Notes: generated by a model not told the origin, from the letters alone. Numbered from the stretch's first letter, positions 24,341 through 33,016 are shown. The stretch is 33,366 bases of DNA from Candidatus Hydrogenedentota bacterium (GCA_019695095.1 JAIBAQ010000055.1:1-33366); one strand, 5' to 3'. Translations and numbers: made by a program.

Positions 24341-24345
24341 CTACC

Positions 24346-27300
24346 TTAGAATTTCAACCGTGTGCCGGGGAAGGCCGTTACGCTCAACTCGACGCCGACA
24401 TCCCAGCCGGATTCGCGCTCGTTGAATTGGAACGCCCCTTCGACGCATTGCATCACACGGCGCACTTCGTACTTCTGGCGGCTCAAGTCGCCTTTCTCTA
24501 GGTCGAACACGTGTTCAAACCCGAGCGACCATTTTTCGTTCAGCTTATAACCTGCGCCGTACAGGACTTCGCGGTTGAACACTTCATCCTGGGTTTGCGT
24601 ATACGCGAACCCGACTCTTCCATTGAATCGCCCGCTGAAGGGACGATCGTCGTAGTAGAAATACGCGAGCACACGCTCGTAATCGCCGTAGGATGCGTTG
24701 TACCGATCGACCGCTTCGGGATTCGCGCGCCGGTCCGTCAGCCGTTCGTAGAGTTGAATGACGGTACGCTGTACGACGAAAGGCTCATCCAGCTTGAAAT
24801 CGATGTCGTCATTCACTGTGTGCGACTCGCCAACGGCCATGAAGCCCCACCACGGCCTGGGCCTGATCTCCAACTCCATCTCGTAGTCACTGCTTCTGGA
24901 GATTTCGTTCCAGAAGTCCGTGCCTTGATAGACAGACAGTCGAGCCACTTGCCAGGATTCCTGCGTCTCCGCATCACGGCCGAGGATTATGTTGTCGATC
25001 TTGCTCTCAAGACGACTGCGGCCGAACACGCGGTCATACGCGTCGAACTTGGGAGTCTCTTCGATACTCATAGTCGATTCGGGACTGTAGCTATAGGTCA
25101 TCGATGGGACAATCAAGTGTTTGAACTCGGAGAATCCCCAACGCCCCGGGTAGTTCTTCTGGAAGCGCGTTTGGAGCGTCACACCCGCAGTCGACGTAAA
25201 TCGGGAATCAGAACCGCCATCGTCACGCGTCTTGGAGTACCACGACCCTTCAAGTTCCAGGAACGGAGTGACGTTGAGATGATCCACCAACTCCAGGTCG
25301 TAGCTCAGACGCGCCACATTAATGGAACGGAAGGCGTTTTCGTCGTAAGGCTCTCGATTGTTGTATCCGTCGATGGTGTCGAAAGTCAGGTACAGACGAT
25401 CGGCGATCTCACGCTCCAGAACATGGAACGATCCTTCCGGAAGGCGCTCCGTTTCCGTCGTGAAGCCGTTTGTGCGCGGACGCACGGTCGCAGTCGCGAT
25501 GTACGTTGGCTGCGTATACGTCACGTTGGCGAAGGTTCGTGGATCGCTCCGGTCCTTGTACCGCTCATAGAAGAAGTCTTTGTAGAAGTCGCGGTCATAC
25601 CACTGCTCCAATTGAAGGAGGAGCACCGTGTCAGGCGTCAACTCTTGGCGGTGATACCATTCGGTGTAGCCGCGATCCTTGGTCGTGTACAGGGTATGGA
25701 ATTCGCCCTTCCCTCGATAGAGCGGGGAGGCGGGTGTCTCCATGTAGTCGTAGCTGCCATCAATGCCAACGCCGATTCCCTGCTTCTCGGTCGGCATGAG
25801 GCGCAGACCGAGCTTCAGGTCTGTCGTCACGGCGAATTGCTGGCCAACGTTTACGTAGTATCCCAGTTGCGCCTTGCGGCCACTGTCAAAATCGAATCCT
25901 ACGGTTGGCGCATCACCCCCCGAGAAGGACCAGCGCGGCCAATAAATGGGCGTACGAACGCTGCCAATCTGGAGGTTCGCGCCGGTGCCGGTGATTTCAT
26001 CGTTCTTGCCAAAGCTCGCCTTCTTGAGACGGACTTTGTAGTACTCATGGTCGCAGTCACACGTGGTCAGCCAGAGGTTTTCACCTTCCATGGCGTCTTG
26101 GCTCAAGATCGTAAGTTTCTCGCCACCAAACCTCACTTGGCCTGCATGACCTTCCACACCGGTGGCAACGCCGCTATTGGTGGTGAAGTCGTAGACAATG
26201 TGGTCGGCTTTCAGTTGGCGCGTGGGCTCGTTGATCTCGATGTTCTGCGCGTCGAGGCTACCTAACGACAGCATCTTACGGGCAAGACCCTGCTCCGTAT
26301 CTTCTCCGGCTGGCGCTAGAGGTGGAGGAACTTCCAGTTTCTTGTTCACTGGAATCACGTACCGGATGTCGTCGGCGTATGCGGAGCTCTGCCCTTGAAC
26401 GACTTCTACATTTCCATAGACGTGCAATTCGCCGGTCAATTTATCGTAGAACAAGTGGTCGGCCGCGAACTGCACGGTGTCCAGCGTCAGCCGAACATCT
26501 CCGTCCGCGACGATCTTCGTTCCATTGTCGATGGCATCAACCTTGCCAGCCTGAATGTCTTTCCACGGTTGCGTCCAATCTGGCGGCTCAAAACCTCCCG
26601 CAGAGGTTCCCAGGTTGATCCCGTCGGTCACCGCCTGGCCAAAGGTCTTGCCTTGCGAACCTTGGTCAAGCTGGGAAGGACTTGGCTTCCGGCTAAAGCT
26701 CTTGCCCTGTTCCTGCGGCTGTTCTGGTGCAGGCTGAGGCGTTATGCGACTCTTTCGCTCTTTGGGCGCCGCCGATTTCGATTCGCTGGACGCCGGTGCC
26801 GCGGCCTTCTCTTCTGCCTTCTTGGGTTCTTCGACGGGAGCGGGCGCTGGAGCAGCTTCAGCCACTTTCACAGGCTCTTCCGCTGGCTTGGCATCCTCTG
26901 CTTTGACTGGCGCTTCAGCGGGCTTTTCCTCAGCCTTCTTCTCGGTGGCCGGCGCAATTGCACCTTTGTTGCCTTCTGCGGCAGGGGCGGGTTTCTCTGC
27001 GGGCTCCGGCGTTTCGGCAGGCGCCGCTGCTGGTGCCGCGGCAGGTGCGGCCGTCTCAGCCGGGGCGGGCGCCGCCGCCACCTTCACCACCGCGGCTACG
27101 CCGCTGGTCAACCACTGGCGATTCTTGGGCGCGAGAACCACAACAACACCGTCGCGAGCGGCGACGATCCGGCCTTCGACAGATACCGACATCTTCTGCT
27201 GGGGGGCCAAGGTATCATCAAAAACCGCAACAGCGCCGTCGGTCATTACATAGACTTTCTTTCCATCGACCGCCATGTCATACACGGACAACGTCACGTC

Positions 27301-27993
27301 GTCTACGACTTTCGCGGCCTTGGCGTCGATGAGCGAAACGTGGCCTTTCGATCCCACCACAAAACGATCGCCGCTTAACGCATACACGGTGGATGCGCCT
27401 TCGGGCACGCTGACGATGGCTCCGGGTGTCTGAGCACCCCCCGAATACAACAGCAATGCCGATGGATTACGCGTTGCCACGCCCAAATATGTTTCCGACG
27501 CAGCCACGCCGCTGGGAACGCTGCTGACCCCGGTCAGCGTGATGGACTTGTCCGGCGATGACGCATCGATCAAGGTGACCGAGTCGCCGAAACTGTTGGC
27601 TACCGCAAAGCCGCCGCCTGGAAGCGCGGTAATGTCTGAAGCACCCTGCGTTTCGGATACCGTGGCATACGTCTCCATGGAATCCGTGTGAATCAACGAG
27701 ACGGAGTTCGCCACACGGTTGACACAGGCGAGCACCTTGCCATCGGCGGATAGGGCTACGCTCGTGGGTCCTTCTTGTACGGTCGCACGCGCCGCGACAT
27801 CGCCCGTCGACAGATCGATTTTGAGCACTTCATTCGTGTCGTGAGCGGAAACGTAGAGTAGGCCGTCGCCCAACGCCGCGCCGCGTAAGACGGCTTCAGC
27901 TGGATGAGGAGTAAAGGCTTCTTGGGCCGCCGCGTATCCAACCAACATGCACGCGGCTACCGCGCCTGCAATGGCCATCCGCAACCGTGTCAT
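24346..27993 (-). CDS. lptD: LptD LPS-assembly outer-membrane protein with N-terminal beta-propeller fusion
   Basis: A 1215-residue LPS translocon protein, longer than the usual 750-900 residues. A signal peptide (1-23) leads into residues about 25-290, YVTN/NHL-like propeller repeats (GDGLLYVSAHDTNEVLKID, DGKVLACVNRVANSVSLI). Residues about 300-440 are an Ala/Pro/Glu/Lys-rich linker. Residues about 480-680 are the LptA-like OstA domain (IVADGDVRL, HVYGNVEVVQG, then TTCDCDHEYYKVR at 643-655 and IGSVRTPIYWPRWSF). Residues about 690-1215 are Tyr/Trp-rich barrel strands ending in Phe, as in outer-membrane proteins. The C-terminal adjacent Cys pair of E. coli LptD is absent; mature cysteines are at 90, 645, 647 and 1183. 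The start ATG touches the stop of the PfkB gene, with GGAAAGGG upstream. The fusion is one uninterrupted frame. Confidence 0.88.
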   Translation of the reverse strand: MTRLRMAIAGAVAACMLVGYAAAQEAFTPHPAEAVLRGAALGDGLLYVSAHDTNEVLKIDLSTGDVAARATVQEGPTSVALSADGKVLACVNRVANSVSLIHTDSMETYATVSETQGASDITALPGGGFAVANSFGDSVTLIDASSPDKSITLTGVSSVPSGVAASETYLGVATRNPSALLLYSGGAQTPGAIVSVPEGASTVYALSGDRFVVGSKGHVSLIDAKAAKVVDDVTLSVYDMAVDGKKVYVMTDGAVAVFDDTLAPQQKMSVSVEGRIVAARDGVVVVLAPKNRQWLTSGVAAVVKVAAAPAPAETAAPAAAPAAAPAETPEPAEKPAPAAEGNKGAIAPATEKKAEEKPAEAPVKAEDAKPAEEPVKVAEAAPAPAPVEEPKKAEEKAAAPASSESKSAAPKERKSRITPQPAPEQPQEQGKSFSRKPSPSQLDQGSQGKTFGQAVTDGINLGTSAGGFEPPDWTQPWKDIQAGKVDAIDNGTKIVADGDVRLTLDTVQFAADHLFYDKLTGELHVYGNVEVVQGQSSAYADDIRYVIPVNKKLEVPPPLAPAGEDTEQGLARKMLSLGSLDAQNIEINEPTRQLKADHIVYDFTTNSGVATGVEGHAGQVRFGGEKLTILSQDAMEGENLWLTTCDCDHEYYKVRLKKASFGKNDEITGTGANLQIGSVRTPIYWPRWSFSGGDAPTVGFDFDSGRKAQLGYYVNVGQQFAVTTDLKLGLRLMPTEKQGIGVGIDGSYDYMETPASPLYRGKGEFHTLYTTKDRGYTEWYHRQELTPDTVLLLQLEQWYDRDFYKDFFYERYKDRSDPRTFANVTYTQPTYIATATVRPRTNGFTTETERLPEGSFHVLEREIADRLYLTFDTIDGYNNREPYDENAFRSINVARLSYDLELVDHLNVTPFLELEGSWYSKTRDDGGSDSRFTSTAGVTLQTRFQKNYPGRWGFSEFKHLIVPSMTYSYSPESTMSIEETPKFDAYDRVFGRSRLESKIDNIILGRDAETQESWQVARLSVYQGTDFWNEISRSSDYEMELEIRPRPWWGFMAVGESHTVNDDIDFKLDEPFVVQRTVIQLYERLTDRRANPEAVDRYNASYGDYERVLAYFYYDDRPFSGRFNGRVGFAYTQTQDEVFNREVLYGAGYKLNEKWSLGFEHVFDLEKGDLSRQKYEVRRVMQCVEGAFQFNERESGWDVGVELSVTAFPGTRLKF

Positions 27994-28947
27994 CTATACC
28001 CTTTCCGTGGCCAACGGCCCCGATTCCATGAACGCAAGGGTCTTATCCAGCGAATGAACACCTTCGGCCCCGCCCATTGCTTGAACGGTCAGGCCTCCGA
28101 CTGCATTCGCCAGCCTCGCGCACTGCTGCAAACCCCACCCCTGCAAAAACCCATACAAAAAACCGCCGCAGGCGGCATCACCCGCCCCGGTGGTATCCAC
28201 AACGTTCACCTGATGCGCCGGCAATTGAAACGACTCCAGCGAATCCTTCACAAACACGCCATCGCCTCCAAGCTTGATTAGCGCAATCTTCGCTCCATGC
28301 TCCAGATAGAAATCGGCTATGGCCTCCGGTGTCTGCGCACCGGTATACATACGCGCCTCTTCCAGGCTCGACATGACTATATCCAAATGCGGCAGGGCAT
28401 ATTCAATCCGGGCATACCACTTGCCTTGCCCGTCGTAGCATGTATCCATGGATGTCGTCAAGCCCAATCCCTTGGCTCGCTTCAAAATCCGGCCAATCGG
28501 CTCTCCATCCAGCCCGGCAGTGACGGCGGGACCACCCCAATGCAGGTGCCTGCCTTGCCGCACAAAATCAAAATCGACGTCGTCTTCGGTCAAGAGCGCG
28601 CTGCATCCAGGATGATGCAGGAATGTCCGCTCACCGTCTTTGCTGATTAGCACAACCGTCGCGGGAGTGCCCGCCTCAGAAGTGCGAAGGACTTTATCGG
28701 TGCACACCCCGTGCCGCTGAAGGTCTCCGAGGATGTAATCGCCAAAACCGTCTTCGCCGAGCTTTCCAACAAACGCCGTGCGCACCCCCAGCCGCGAAAG
28801 TACCGTTGCGGTGACTCCCGCCAGTCCCCCCAGGTGGATTTCGAGGTTGGGCACAAGCGATAACTTTCCCCGCTCCGGAAACGCGTCAACCGGGCGCACC
28901 ATTACATCCGCGCAGGATAAGCCCAGCGACACAACATCTAGTTCCAT
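27994..28947 (-). CDS. PfkB family carbohydrate kinase
   Basis: A 317-residue ribokinase-like sugar or nucleoside kinase. The N-terminal substrate block reads HLGGLAGVTATVLSRLG (38-54) and GKLGEDGFGDY (61-71). The C-terminal PfkB signature is DTTGAGDAACGGFLYG (251-266), with catalytic Asp257 and the anion-hole GAG. The substrate cannot be assigned from these motifs. Coupling to lptD makes a role in LPS sugar supply possible, but it lacks the cytidylyltransferase half of HldE and is not a clear heptose kinase. Its stop TAG is directly followed by the lptD ATG. The start is ATG at 28947, with GAAGGG about 8 nt upstream, behind a candidate promoter. Confidence 0.88.
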   Translation of the reverse strand: MELDVVSLGLSCADVMVRPVDAFPERGKLSLVPNLEIHLGGLAGVTATVLSRLGVRTAFVGKLGEDGFGDYILGDLQRHGVCTDKVLRTSEAGTPATVVLISKDGERTFLHHPGCSALLTEDDVDFDFVRQGRHLHWGGPAVTAGLDGEPIGRILKRAKGLGLTTSMDTCYDGQGKWYARIEYALPHLDIVMSSLEEARMYTGAQTPEAIADFYLEHGAKIALIKLGGDGVFVKDSLESFQLPAHQVNVVDTTGAGDAACGGFLYGFLQGWGLQQCARLANAVGGLTVQAMGGAEGVHSLDKTLAFMESGPLATERV

Positions 28948-28993
28948 TACTCAACCCTTCCGCAAAATGACTCGATTCCCACCTACAAGCACG

Positions 28994-29022
28994 AGTATAA
29001 CACGGTGCGAAAACCGGGGCAA
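28994..29022 (-). promoter_or_regulatory. Candidate sigma70 promoter for pfkB-lptD
   Basis: On the minus strand, TTGCCC (29022-29017, 4 of 6) and TATACT (28999-28994, 5 of 6) are spaced by exactly 17 bp. A TG lies just upstream of the -10. The expected start near 28986 gives a leader of about 40 nt to the kinase ATG. Confidence 0.5.
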
Positions 29023-29130
29023 AAATACAGACTTTCCCGGGCGGATTCTCCATTCAGTTTCCGAACTTCCCCTCGGCTCCTCGCAACCGGTCATTTTCGA
29101 AATTCGTTACTTTTCCCAGATAAAACAACG

Positions 29131-29163
29131 GCCCCGGGCGATTGCAGCGCAACAGCCCGGGGC
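29131..29163 (-). terminator. Terminator after metK / 49-residue ORF
   Basis: GCCCCGGGC (29131-29139) and GCCCGGGGC (29155-29163) form a perfect 9-bp stem. TTGC/GCAA inside the loop can extend it. On the minus strand CGTTGTTTTATC follows, giving a T-rich tail. It lies 19 bp after the stop of the small ORF and is expected to end the ribosomal/metK transcript. Confidence 0.8.
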
Positions 29164-29181
29164 ATCAGGTGATCTACAATT

Positions 29182-29331
29182 CTAGTTGTACGCGTTCAGC
29201 AACGGCATGGTGATGGGCTGACTGGGCCGCAGTAGAAGGCGCGCGTTGTCTTTGCAGATGACAAGCCACGGCTTCTGCGAATCGGAGCGCCCGTCGTCGT
29301 TCATGTCTCGAGCCGTCAGAAAACAGCTCAT
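29182..29331 (-). CDS. Small ORF (49 residues) with DxNxDGxxD calcium-loop-like motif
   Basis: Read by hand; it is too short for standard gene calls. The frame opens with ATG at 29331, preceded by GAGGGAG about 10 nt upstream, and ends at TAG 29182-29184, 19 bp before a strong terminator on the same strand. Residues 9-17 read DMNDDGRSD, an exact DxNxDGxxD loop as in dockerin, EF-hand or FG-GAP/VCBS calcium sites. PWLVICKDNARLLLRP follows, like one strand pair of such a repeat. It has no signal peptide. It could be a real small protein, the tail of a decayed larger gene, or chance; the ribosome-binding site and terminator placement favour a gene. Confidence 0.45.
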   Translation of the reverse strand: MSCFLTARDMNDDGRSDSQKPWLVICKDNARLLLRPSQPITMPLLNAYN

Positions 29332-29451
29332 CGTTCGTTTTCTCCCTCGTATTCACCTGCCGGTTGCGGCAGTGCCCACCGCCCACGCGACTAGCCCCCC
29401 ATCATGGATTCTGGCGTCACGCGGGTCTACCCCTTTAAGACTGCTTCCGGA

Positions 29452-30612
29452 CTAGAGGCCCGCCTTCTTGCGAAGCGCATCGGCCTGATCGGTCTCTTCC
29501 CAACGGAACCCTTGGTCTTCCCGCCCGAAGTGTCCGTACGCGACGGTCTTGCGAAAGATGGGTTTGCGAAGGTCAAGCGTCTTGATGATGCTGGCCGGAC
29601 GGCAGTCGAAATGCTCCAGAAGAATCTTTCCGATCTTTTCGTCGTCGATCTTACCGGTACCAAACGACGTTACGTTGATCGACACCGGTTGAGCCACGCC
29701 GATGGCATACGCAAGCTGAACCTCGCACCGGTCGGCGATGCCCGCCGCCACGACGTTCTTTGCAATATAACGCGCCATGTAAGCCGCAGAGCGATCTACC
29801 TTGGACGGATCCTTGCCGCTGAACGCACCGCCGCCATGACGACCCATGCCGCCATAGGTATCAACAATAATCTTGCGGCCTGTAAGCCCACTATCGCCGA
29901 CGGGACCACCGACTACAAAACGGCCGGTTGGATTGATGTGGTATTTCACTTCGCCGTTCACGAGATTCTTCGGAACGATAGGATTGATGACCTGTTCGAT
30001 CAGTTGCTTGCGGATTTCTTCCTGCGTGACGCTCGCGGAGTGCTGGTTCGAGATGACGATGGTATCGACGCGGACAGGTTTGTCGTCGACATACTCGATG
30101 GTCACCTGAGTCTTGCCATCCGGCTGCAACCACGGCAAGGCCTTGCTGCGGCGCAGTTCGGACATACGGCGTCCAAGCTTGTGCGCCAGCGAAATAGGCA
30201 ACGGCATCAGTTCCGGCGTCTCGTTCGAGGCATAGCCAAACATCATGCCCTGGTCGCCGGCCCCCTGCTCGTGCGTGTCCGTCTCATTGACGCCCATGGC
30301 GATATCGGGAGACTGCTTGTCCAAGTTCACCAGCACCGCGCACGTGTGGCCGTCGAATTGCGAGTCACCGCCGACATACCCGATGTCCACAATTGCCTGA
30401 CGGACAACCGCGGGAATGTCCACGACTGCCTTCGAAGTGATTTCGCCAGCAACCACGCACAGACCGGTGTTGACCAGCGTTTCGCAGGCCACGCGGCTCA
30501 TGGGATCCTGCTCGATCATGGCATCCAACACGGCGTCAGAAACGGCATCGGCTACCTTATCGGGATGCCCTTCGGTTACCGATTCCGACGTGAATAGAAT
30601 TCGCCTGCTCAT
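29452..30612 (-). CDS. metK: S-adenosylmethionine synthetase
   Basis: Makes SAM from methionine and ATP. The 386 residues match the family: [23 protein letters not shown] at the N terminus (with the ATP-binding His), the [12 protein letters not shown] hexapeptide region, and the P-loop-like [19 protein letters not shown]. The N-terminal, central and C-terminal domains are complete. The start is ATG at 30612, with GGAG about 11 nt upstream. It sits 97 bp after rplA on the same strand, where rplJ-rplL-rpoB would follow in most bacteria. I looked for a SAM riboswitch in that gap and could not recognise one. Confidence 0.97.
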   Translation of the reverse strand: MSRRILFTSESVTEGHPDKVADAVSDAVLDAMIEQDPMSRVACETLVNTGLCVVAGEITSKAVVDIPAVVRQAIVDIGYVGGDSQFDGHTCAVLVNLDKQSPDIAMGVNETDTHEQGAGDQGMMFGYASNETPELMPLPISLAHKLGRRMSELRRSKALPWLQPDGKTQVTIEYVDDKPVRVDTIVISNQHSASVTQEEIRKQLIEQVINPIVPKNLVNGEVKYHINPTGRFVVGGPVGDSGLTGRKIIVDTYGGMGRHGGGAFSGKDPSKVDRSAAYMARYIAKNVVAAGIADRCEVQLAYAIGVAQPVSINVTSFGTGKIDDEKIGKILLEHFDCRPASIIKTLDLRKPIFRKTVAYGHFGREDQGFRWEETDQADALRKKAGL

Positions 30613-30708
30613 GCGTTGCTACGCTCCACTGTTACCCTGGAATTGCGCATCTCACCCCTGTGCTGGGACGCGGCCTACCGGGAATTGTGCTGTTTAGGAG
30701 GGCCCTGA

Positions 30709-31422
30709 CTAGGCGCCCTTCATGGACGACGCCAACGAGGCCGCATCCAAACGGAAACCGGGCCCCATTGTGCTGCTCATCGTGCAAGACTTCAGATACT
30801 GCCCTTTGCACGCAGACGGCTTTGCCTTCAGTACCGCTTGAATTACCGCCGAGGCATTTTCTTCCACCTGTTGCGCGGTGAACGATGCCTTGCCGACGGG
30901 GATATGCATGTTCGCGTTCTTGTCGACGCGGAAGTCGATCTTACCCTTCTTGATTTCCTTGACGGCGTCGCCGACTTTCGGGGTTACCGTGCCGGCCTTC
31001 GGGCTGGGCATCAAACCGCGCGGACCCAGAATCTTACCGAGCTTACCGACGTCGCCCATCATGTCCGGAGCGGCCACCGCGACGTCGAAATCCGTCCAGC
31101 CGCCTTGCACTTTGGCGACGAGGTCTTCCGCACCCGCTTCCTGCGCGCCCGCGTCCAACGCGGCTTTCTGTTGCTCGGCTTGCTTGCAGAATACGACCAC
31201 GCGGACCGGTTTGCCGGTACCGTGGGGCAAGGAGACTGTACCGCGCACCATTTGATCGGCGTGACGGGGGTCGACTCCCAGGAAAAAGGCCAGTTCGACC
31301 GTTTCGTCGAACTTAGCCGTGGCACATTCTTTCATGCCTGCAGCCGCCTCGGCCAAGGTGTAGGTCGTCTTTTCGCCGAGCTTGCTCTTGAGGGCGGTCA
31401 CCCGCTTGCTTTGCTTCGCCAT
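30709..31422 (-). CDS. rplA: 50S ribosomal protein L1
   Basis: Ribosomal L1, which binds 23S rRNA at the L1 stalk and in many bacteria represses its own operon. The 237-residue product contains [41 protein letters not shown] (where E. coli has LGIDARKSDQNVRG), [16 protein letters not shown] and [13 protein letters not shown]. The start is ATG at 31422, with AGGAGG about 9 nt upstream. A longer frame in the same phase reaches 31887, but there it only shadows rplK. It is 74 bp after rplK. Confidence 0.98.
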   Translation of the reverse strand: MAKQSKRVTALKSKLGEKTTYTLAEAAAGMKECATAKFDETVELAFFLGVDPRHADQMVRGTVSLPHGTGKPVRVVVFCKQAEQQKAALDAGAQEAGAEDLVAKVQGGWTDFDVAVAAPDMMGDVGKLGKILGPRGLMPSPKAGTVTPKVGDAVKEIKKGKIDFRVDKNANMHIPVGKASFTAQQVEENASAVIQAVLKAKPSACKGQYLKSCTMSSTMGPGFRLDAASLASSMKGA

Positions 31423-31496
31423 CGTCTCAATCCTCCTGTGGTGCGAACGGGCTTTTGGCCCTCCCACATTCAATTGCGTTACGTCAACCGCAGAGA

Positions 31497-31943
31497 TTAC
31501 GCCTCTACGGTAATGCCCATGCTGCGCGCCGTGCCCATGACCATGCGCATGGCCGCTTCGACACTCGCCGCGTTCAAATCTTCCTTCTTCAGCTCCGCAA
31601 TTTCTTTCACTTGCGCCTTTGTCACGGTCCCAACCTTGTTCTTGTTGGGTTCGCCGGACGCCTTCGCAAGCTTGGCGGCGCGCTTCAGAAGCACGGCCGC
31701 GGGCGGGCTCTTCGTGATGAACGTGAACGAACGATCTTCGAACACGCTGATAACGACCGGAATGATCAACCCCTGCTGATCCTTCGTCCGATCGTTGAAC
31801 TGCTTGCAGAATTCCATAATCTGCACGCCGTGTTGGCCCAACGCCGGCCCAACTGGCGGCGCGGGCGTAGCACTTCCGGCAGGACACTGCAGCTTCACCT
31901 GCGCAACTAAATTCCTGCCTTTACCTTTTGCTGGCTTGCCCAT
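31497..31943 (-). CDS. rplK: 50S ribosomal protein L11
   Basis: L11 of the GTPase-associated centre, binding 23S rRNA near helices 43-44. It is 148 residues, slightly longer than the usual 141-143. It shows [31 protein letters not shown]-type [27 protein letters not shown] and the C-terminal [18 protein letters not shown]. The N terminus has a short basic extension (KPAKGKGRN). The start is ATG at 31943, with CGGAG about 9 nt upstream. It follows nusG by 51 bp, in the standard nusG-rplK-rplA order. Confidence 0.98.
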   Translation of the reverse strand: MGKPAKGKGRNLVAQVKLQCPAGSATPAPPVGPALGQHGVQIMEFCKQFNDRTKDQQGLIIPVVISVFEDRSFTFITKSPPAAVLLKRAAKLAKASGEPNKNKVGTVTKAQVKEIAELKKEDLNAASVEAAMRMVMGTARSMGITVEA

Positions 31944-31994
31944 GACTTTGCTCCGTGCACCTCTACGGGATGCGGCCTGTGACGGCCCGTTCCG

Positions 31995-32645
31995 CTACAT
32001 CTTCTCTACTTGCCAAAACTCGACTTCGACACTCGTAAGCCGCTCGAAAATCTCTACCATCACCTTCAACGTACCGCGCTCATGGTTGATGTCCGCGATA
32101 TTGCCCATGAAATTCGAGAACGGCCCATCAATAATCTTGACGCGCTCGCTCGACTCGAATTTCACTTTCGGCTTCGGACGCTCGCGCTCACCGCGGATCT
32201 CTTCGATGATTGCCTGAACTTCACCGTCGTCCAGCGGCGTCGGCTGTGTCCGCGAACCGATGAATCCGCTGACACCCGGCGTCTCTTTGATCATATGCCA
32301 CAATTCGGGATTGCGCTCCGGATGCACCGGCAACTGCACCAATACGTATCCCGGGAAGAACTTGCGGCGCGAGATCTTCTTCTCGCCGGACTTGATTTCC
32401 GCAACCTCTTCCATCGGCACTAAAATGTCGCCTATAAGGTCTTTCAGGCCGCCTTGCTCCGCATGGATCAGGAGATTCTTCTTGACGTTCGCCTCCTGGC
32501 CCGAATACGCATGCACGGCATACCAACGGCGCTTGATTCCATCGTCCTTAACGACGGGCGCCTTCTCGCTTTCTTCGCCGCCTTCCGCCGCTTCCGCGAC
32601 CTCCGGTTCGGCGTTCTCGCCGGCCATTTCTTCGCTCGTCACCAT
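31995..32645 (-). CDS. nusG: Transcription termination/antitermination factor NusG
   Basis: Binds RNA polymerase, stimulates Rho-dependent termination and couples transcription to translation. The 216-residue product begins with an acidic Glu/Ala-rich extension of about 35 residues. The NGN domain follows (RRWYAVHAYSGQE, then RKFFPGYVLVQL and HMIKETPGVSGFIGS). The C-terminal KOW domain holds ERVKIIDGPFSNFMG. The start is ATG at 32645, with GGGAG 5 nt upstream, 8 bp after the secE stop. The open frame continues to 32786, but that part only shadows secE. Confidence 0.97.
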   Translation of the reverse strand: MVTSEEMAGENAEPEVAEAAEGGEESEKAPVVKDDGIKRRWYAVHAYSGQEANVKKNLLIHAEQGGLKDLIGDILVPMEEVAEIKSGEKKISRRKFFPGYVLVQLPVHPERNPELWHMIKETPGVSGFIGSRTQPTPLDDGEVQAIIEEIRGERERPKPKVKFESSERVKIIDGPFSNFMGNIADINHERGTLKVMVEIFERLTSVEVEFWQVEKM

Positions 32646-32653
32646 GCGACTCC

Positions 32654-32881
32654 CTAAACCAGCCAGATCAAGAGTTGGATAAATTTCAGGAACACAAAAT
32701 CGTATATTCCTACAACCACCCCAAGGAGAATCAGGGTGCAAAGCACGATCGTCGTGTTGGACTTCAGCTCGGCCTTCGTCGGCCACGCCACTTTGCCCAA
32801 CTCCGTCACCACTTCCTGATAGAACTCGCGGACACGCGTCACCAAACTCGGCTTAGCCACGGCGGCAATCTGTTTAGCCAT
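32654..32881 (-). CDS. secE: Preprotein translocase subunit SecE
   Basis: The small essential subunit of the SecYEG channel. The 75-residue length fits the short one-helix form of most bacteria. The amphipathic conserved segment REFYQEVVTELGKVAWPTKAEL (about 18-39) precedes one transmembrane helix (about 44-66). The start is ATG at 32881, with AGGAG 4 nt upstream. It lies directly behind tRNA-Trp and 8 bp before nusG, the usual bacterial arrangement. Confidence 0.97.
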   Translation of the reverse strand: MAKQIAAVAKPSLVTRVREFYQEVVTELGKVAWPTKAELKSNTTIVLCTLILLGVVVGIYDFVFLKFIQLLIWLV

Positions 32882-32939
32882 GGGACTCCTTCTTACACGC
32901 GTCTAGGGGCTGCACTGTGCAGCGGTTGCAAACTATGAA

Positions 32940-33016
32940 TGGCAGGGCTGGAGGGACTCGAACCCCCAACCTTGGGCTTTGGAGGCCCCTGCTCTAGCCA
33001 ATTGAGCTACAGCCCT
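32940..33016 (-). tRNA. tRNA-Trp (CCA anticodon)
   Basis: The minus-strand cloverleaf has acceptor arms AGGGCTG and CAGCCCT and a D arm GCTC...GAGC. The anticodon loop CTCCAAA carries the anticodon CCA, and the T loop is TTCGAGT. The 3' CCA is genome-encoded (32940-32942), and the discriminator base is G. One mismatch appears at the end of the anticodon stem. It sits between tuf and secE, as in many bacteria. Confidence 0.95.

Noticed and set aside
24511-26265. 584-residue plus-strand open frame opposite lptD
   Set aside because: It lies wholly antisense to the LptD barrel and linker, shows no family motif, and is rich in Val/Arg/His as expected for an antisense shadow of GC-rich coding sequence.
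26740-27110. Repetitive Ala/Pro/Glu/Lys-coding DNA as a possible tandem repeat or CRISPR-like array
   Set aside because: No regular repeat unit or spacer pattern; it simply encodes the low-complexity linker of the LptD fusion. No CRISPR array was seen anywhere in the window.
30613-30708. SAM riboswitch upstream of metK
   Set aside because: The 96-bp gap shows no recognisable SAM aptamer core on either strand; metK is more likely read from the ribosomal operon.
31423-31887. Apparent 155-residue N-terminal extension of ribosomal protein L1
   Set aside because: It is the open frame through rplK in another phase. A strong AGGAGG precedes the normal L1 ATG at 31422.
32909-32923. Short palindrome GCTGCAC-T-GTGCAGC between tRNA-Trp and secE
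   Set aside because: Only a 5-bp usable stem without a T-tract; it could be a processing site, but nothing supports a call.
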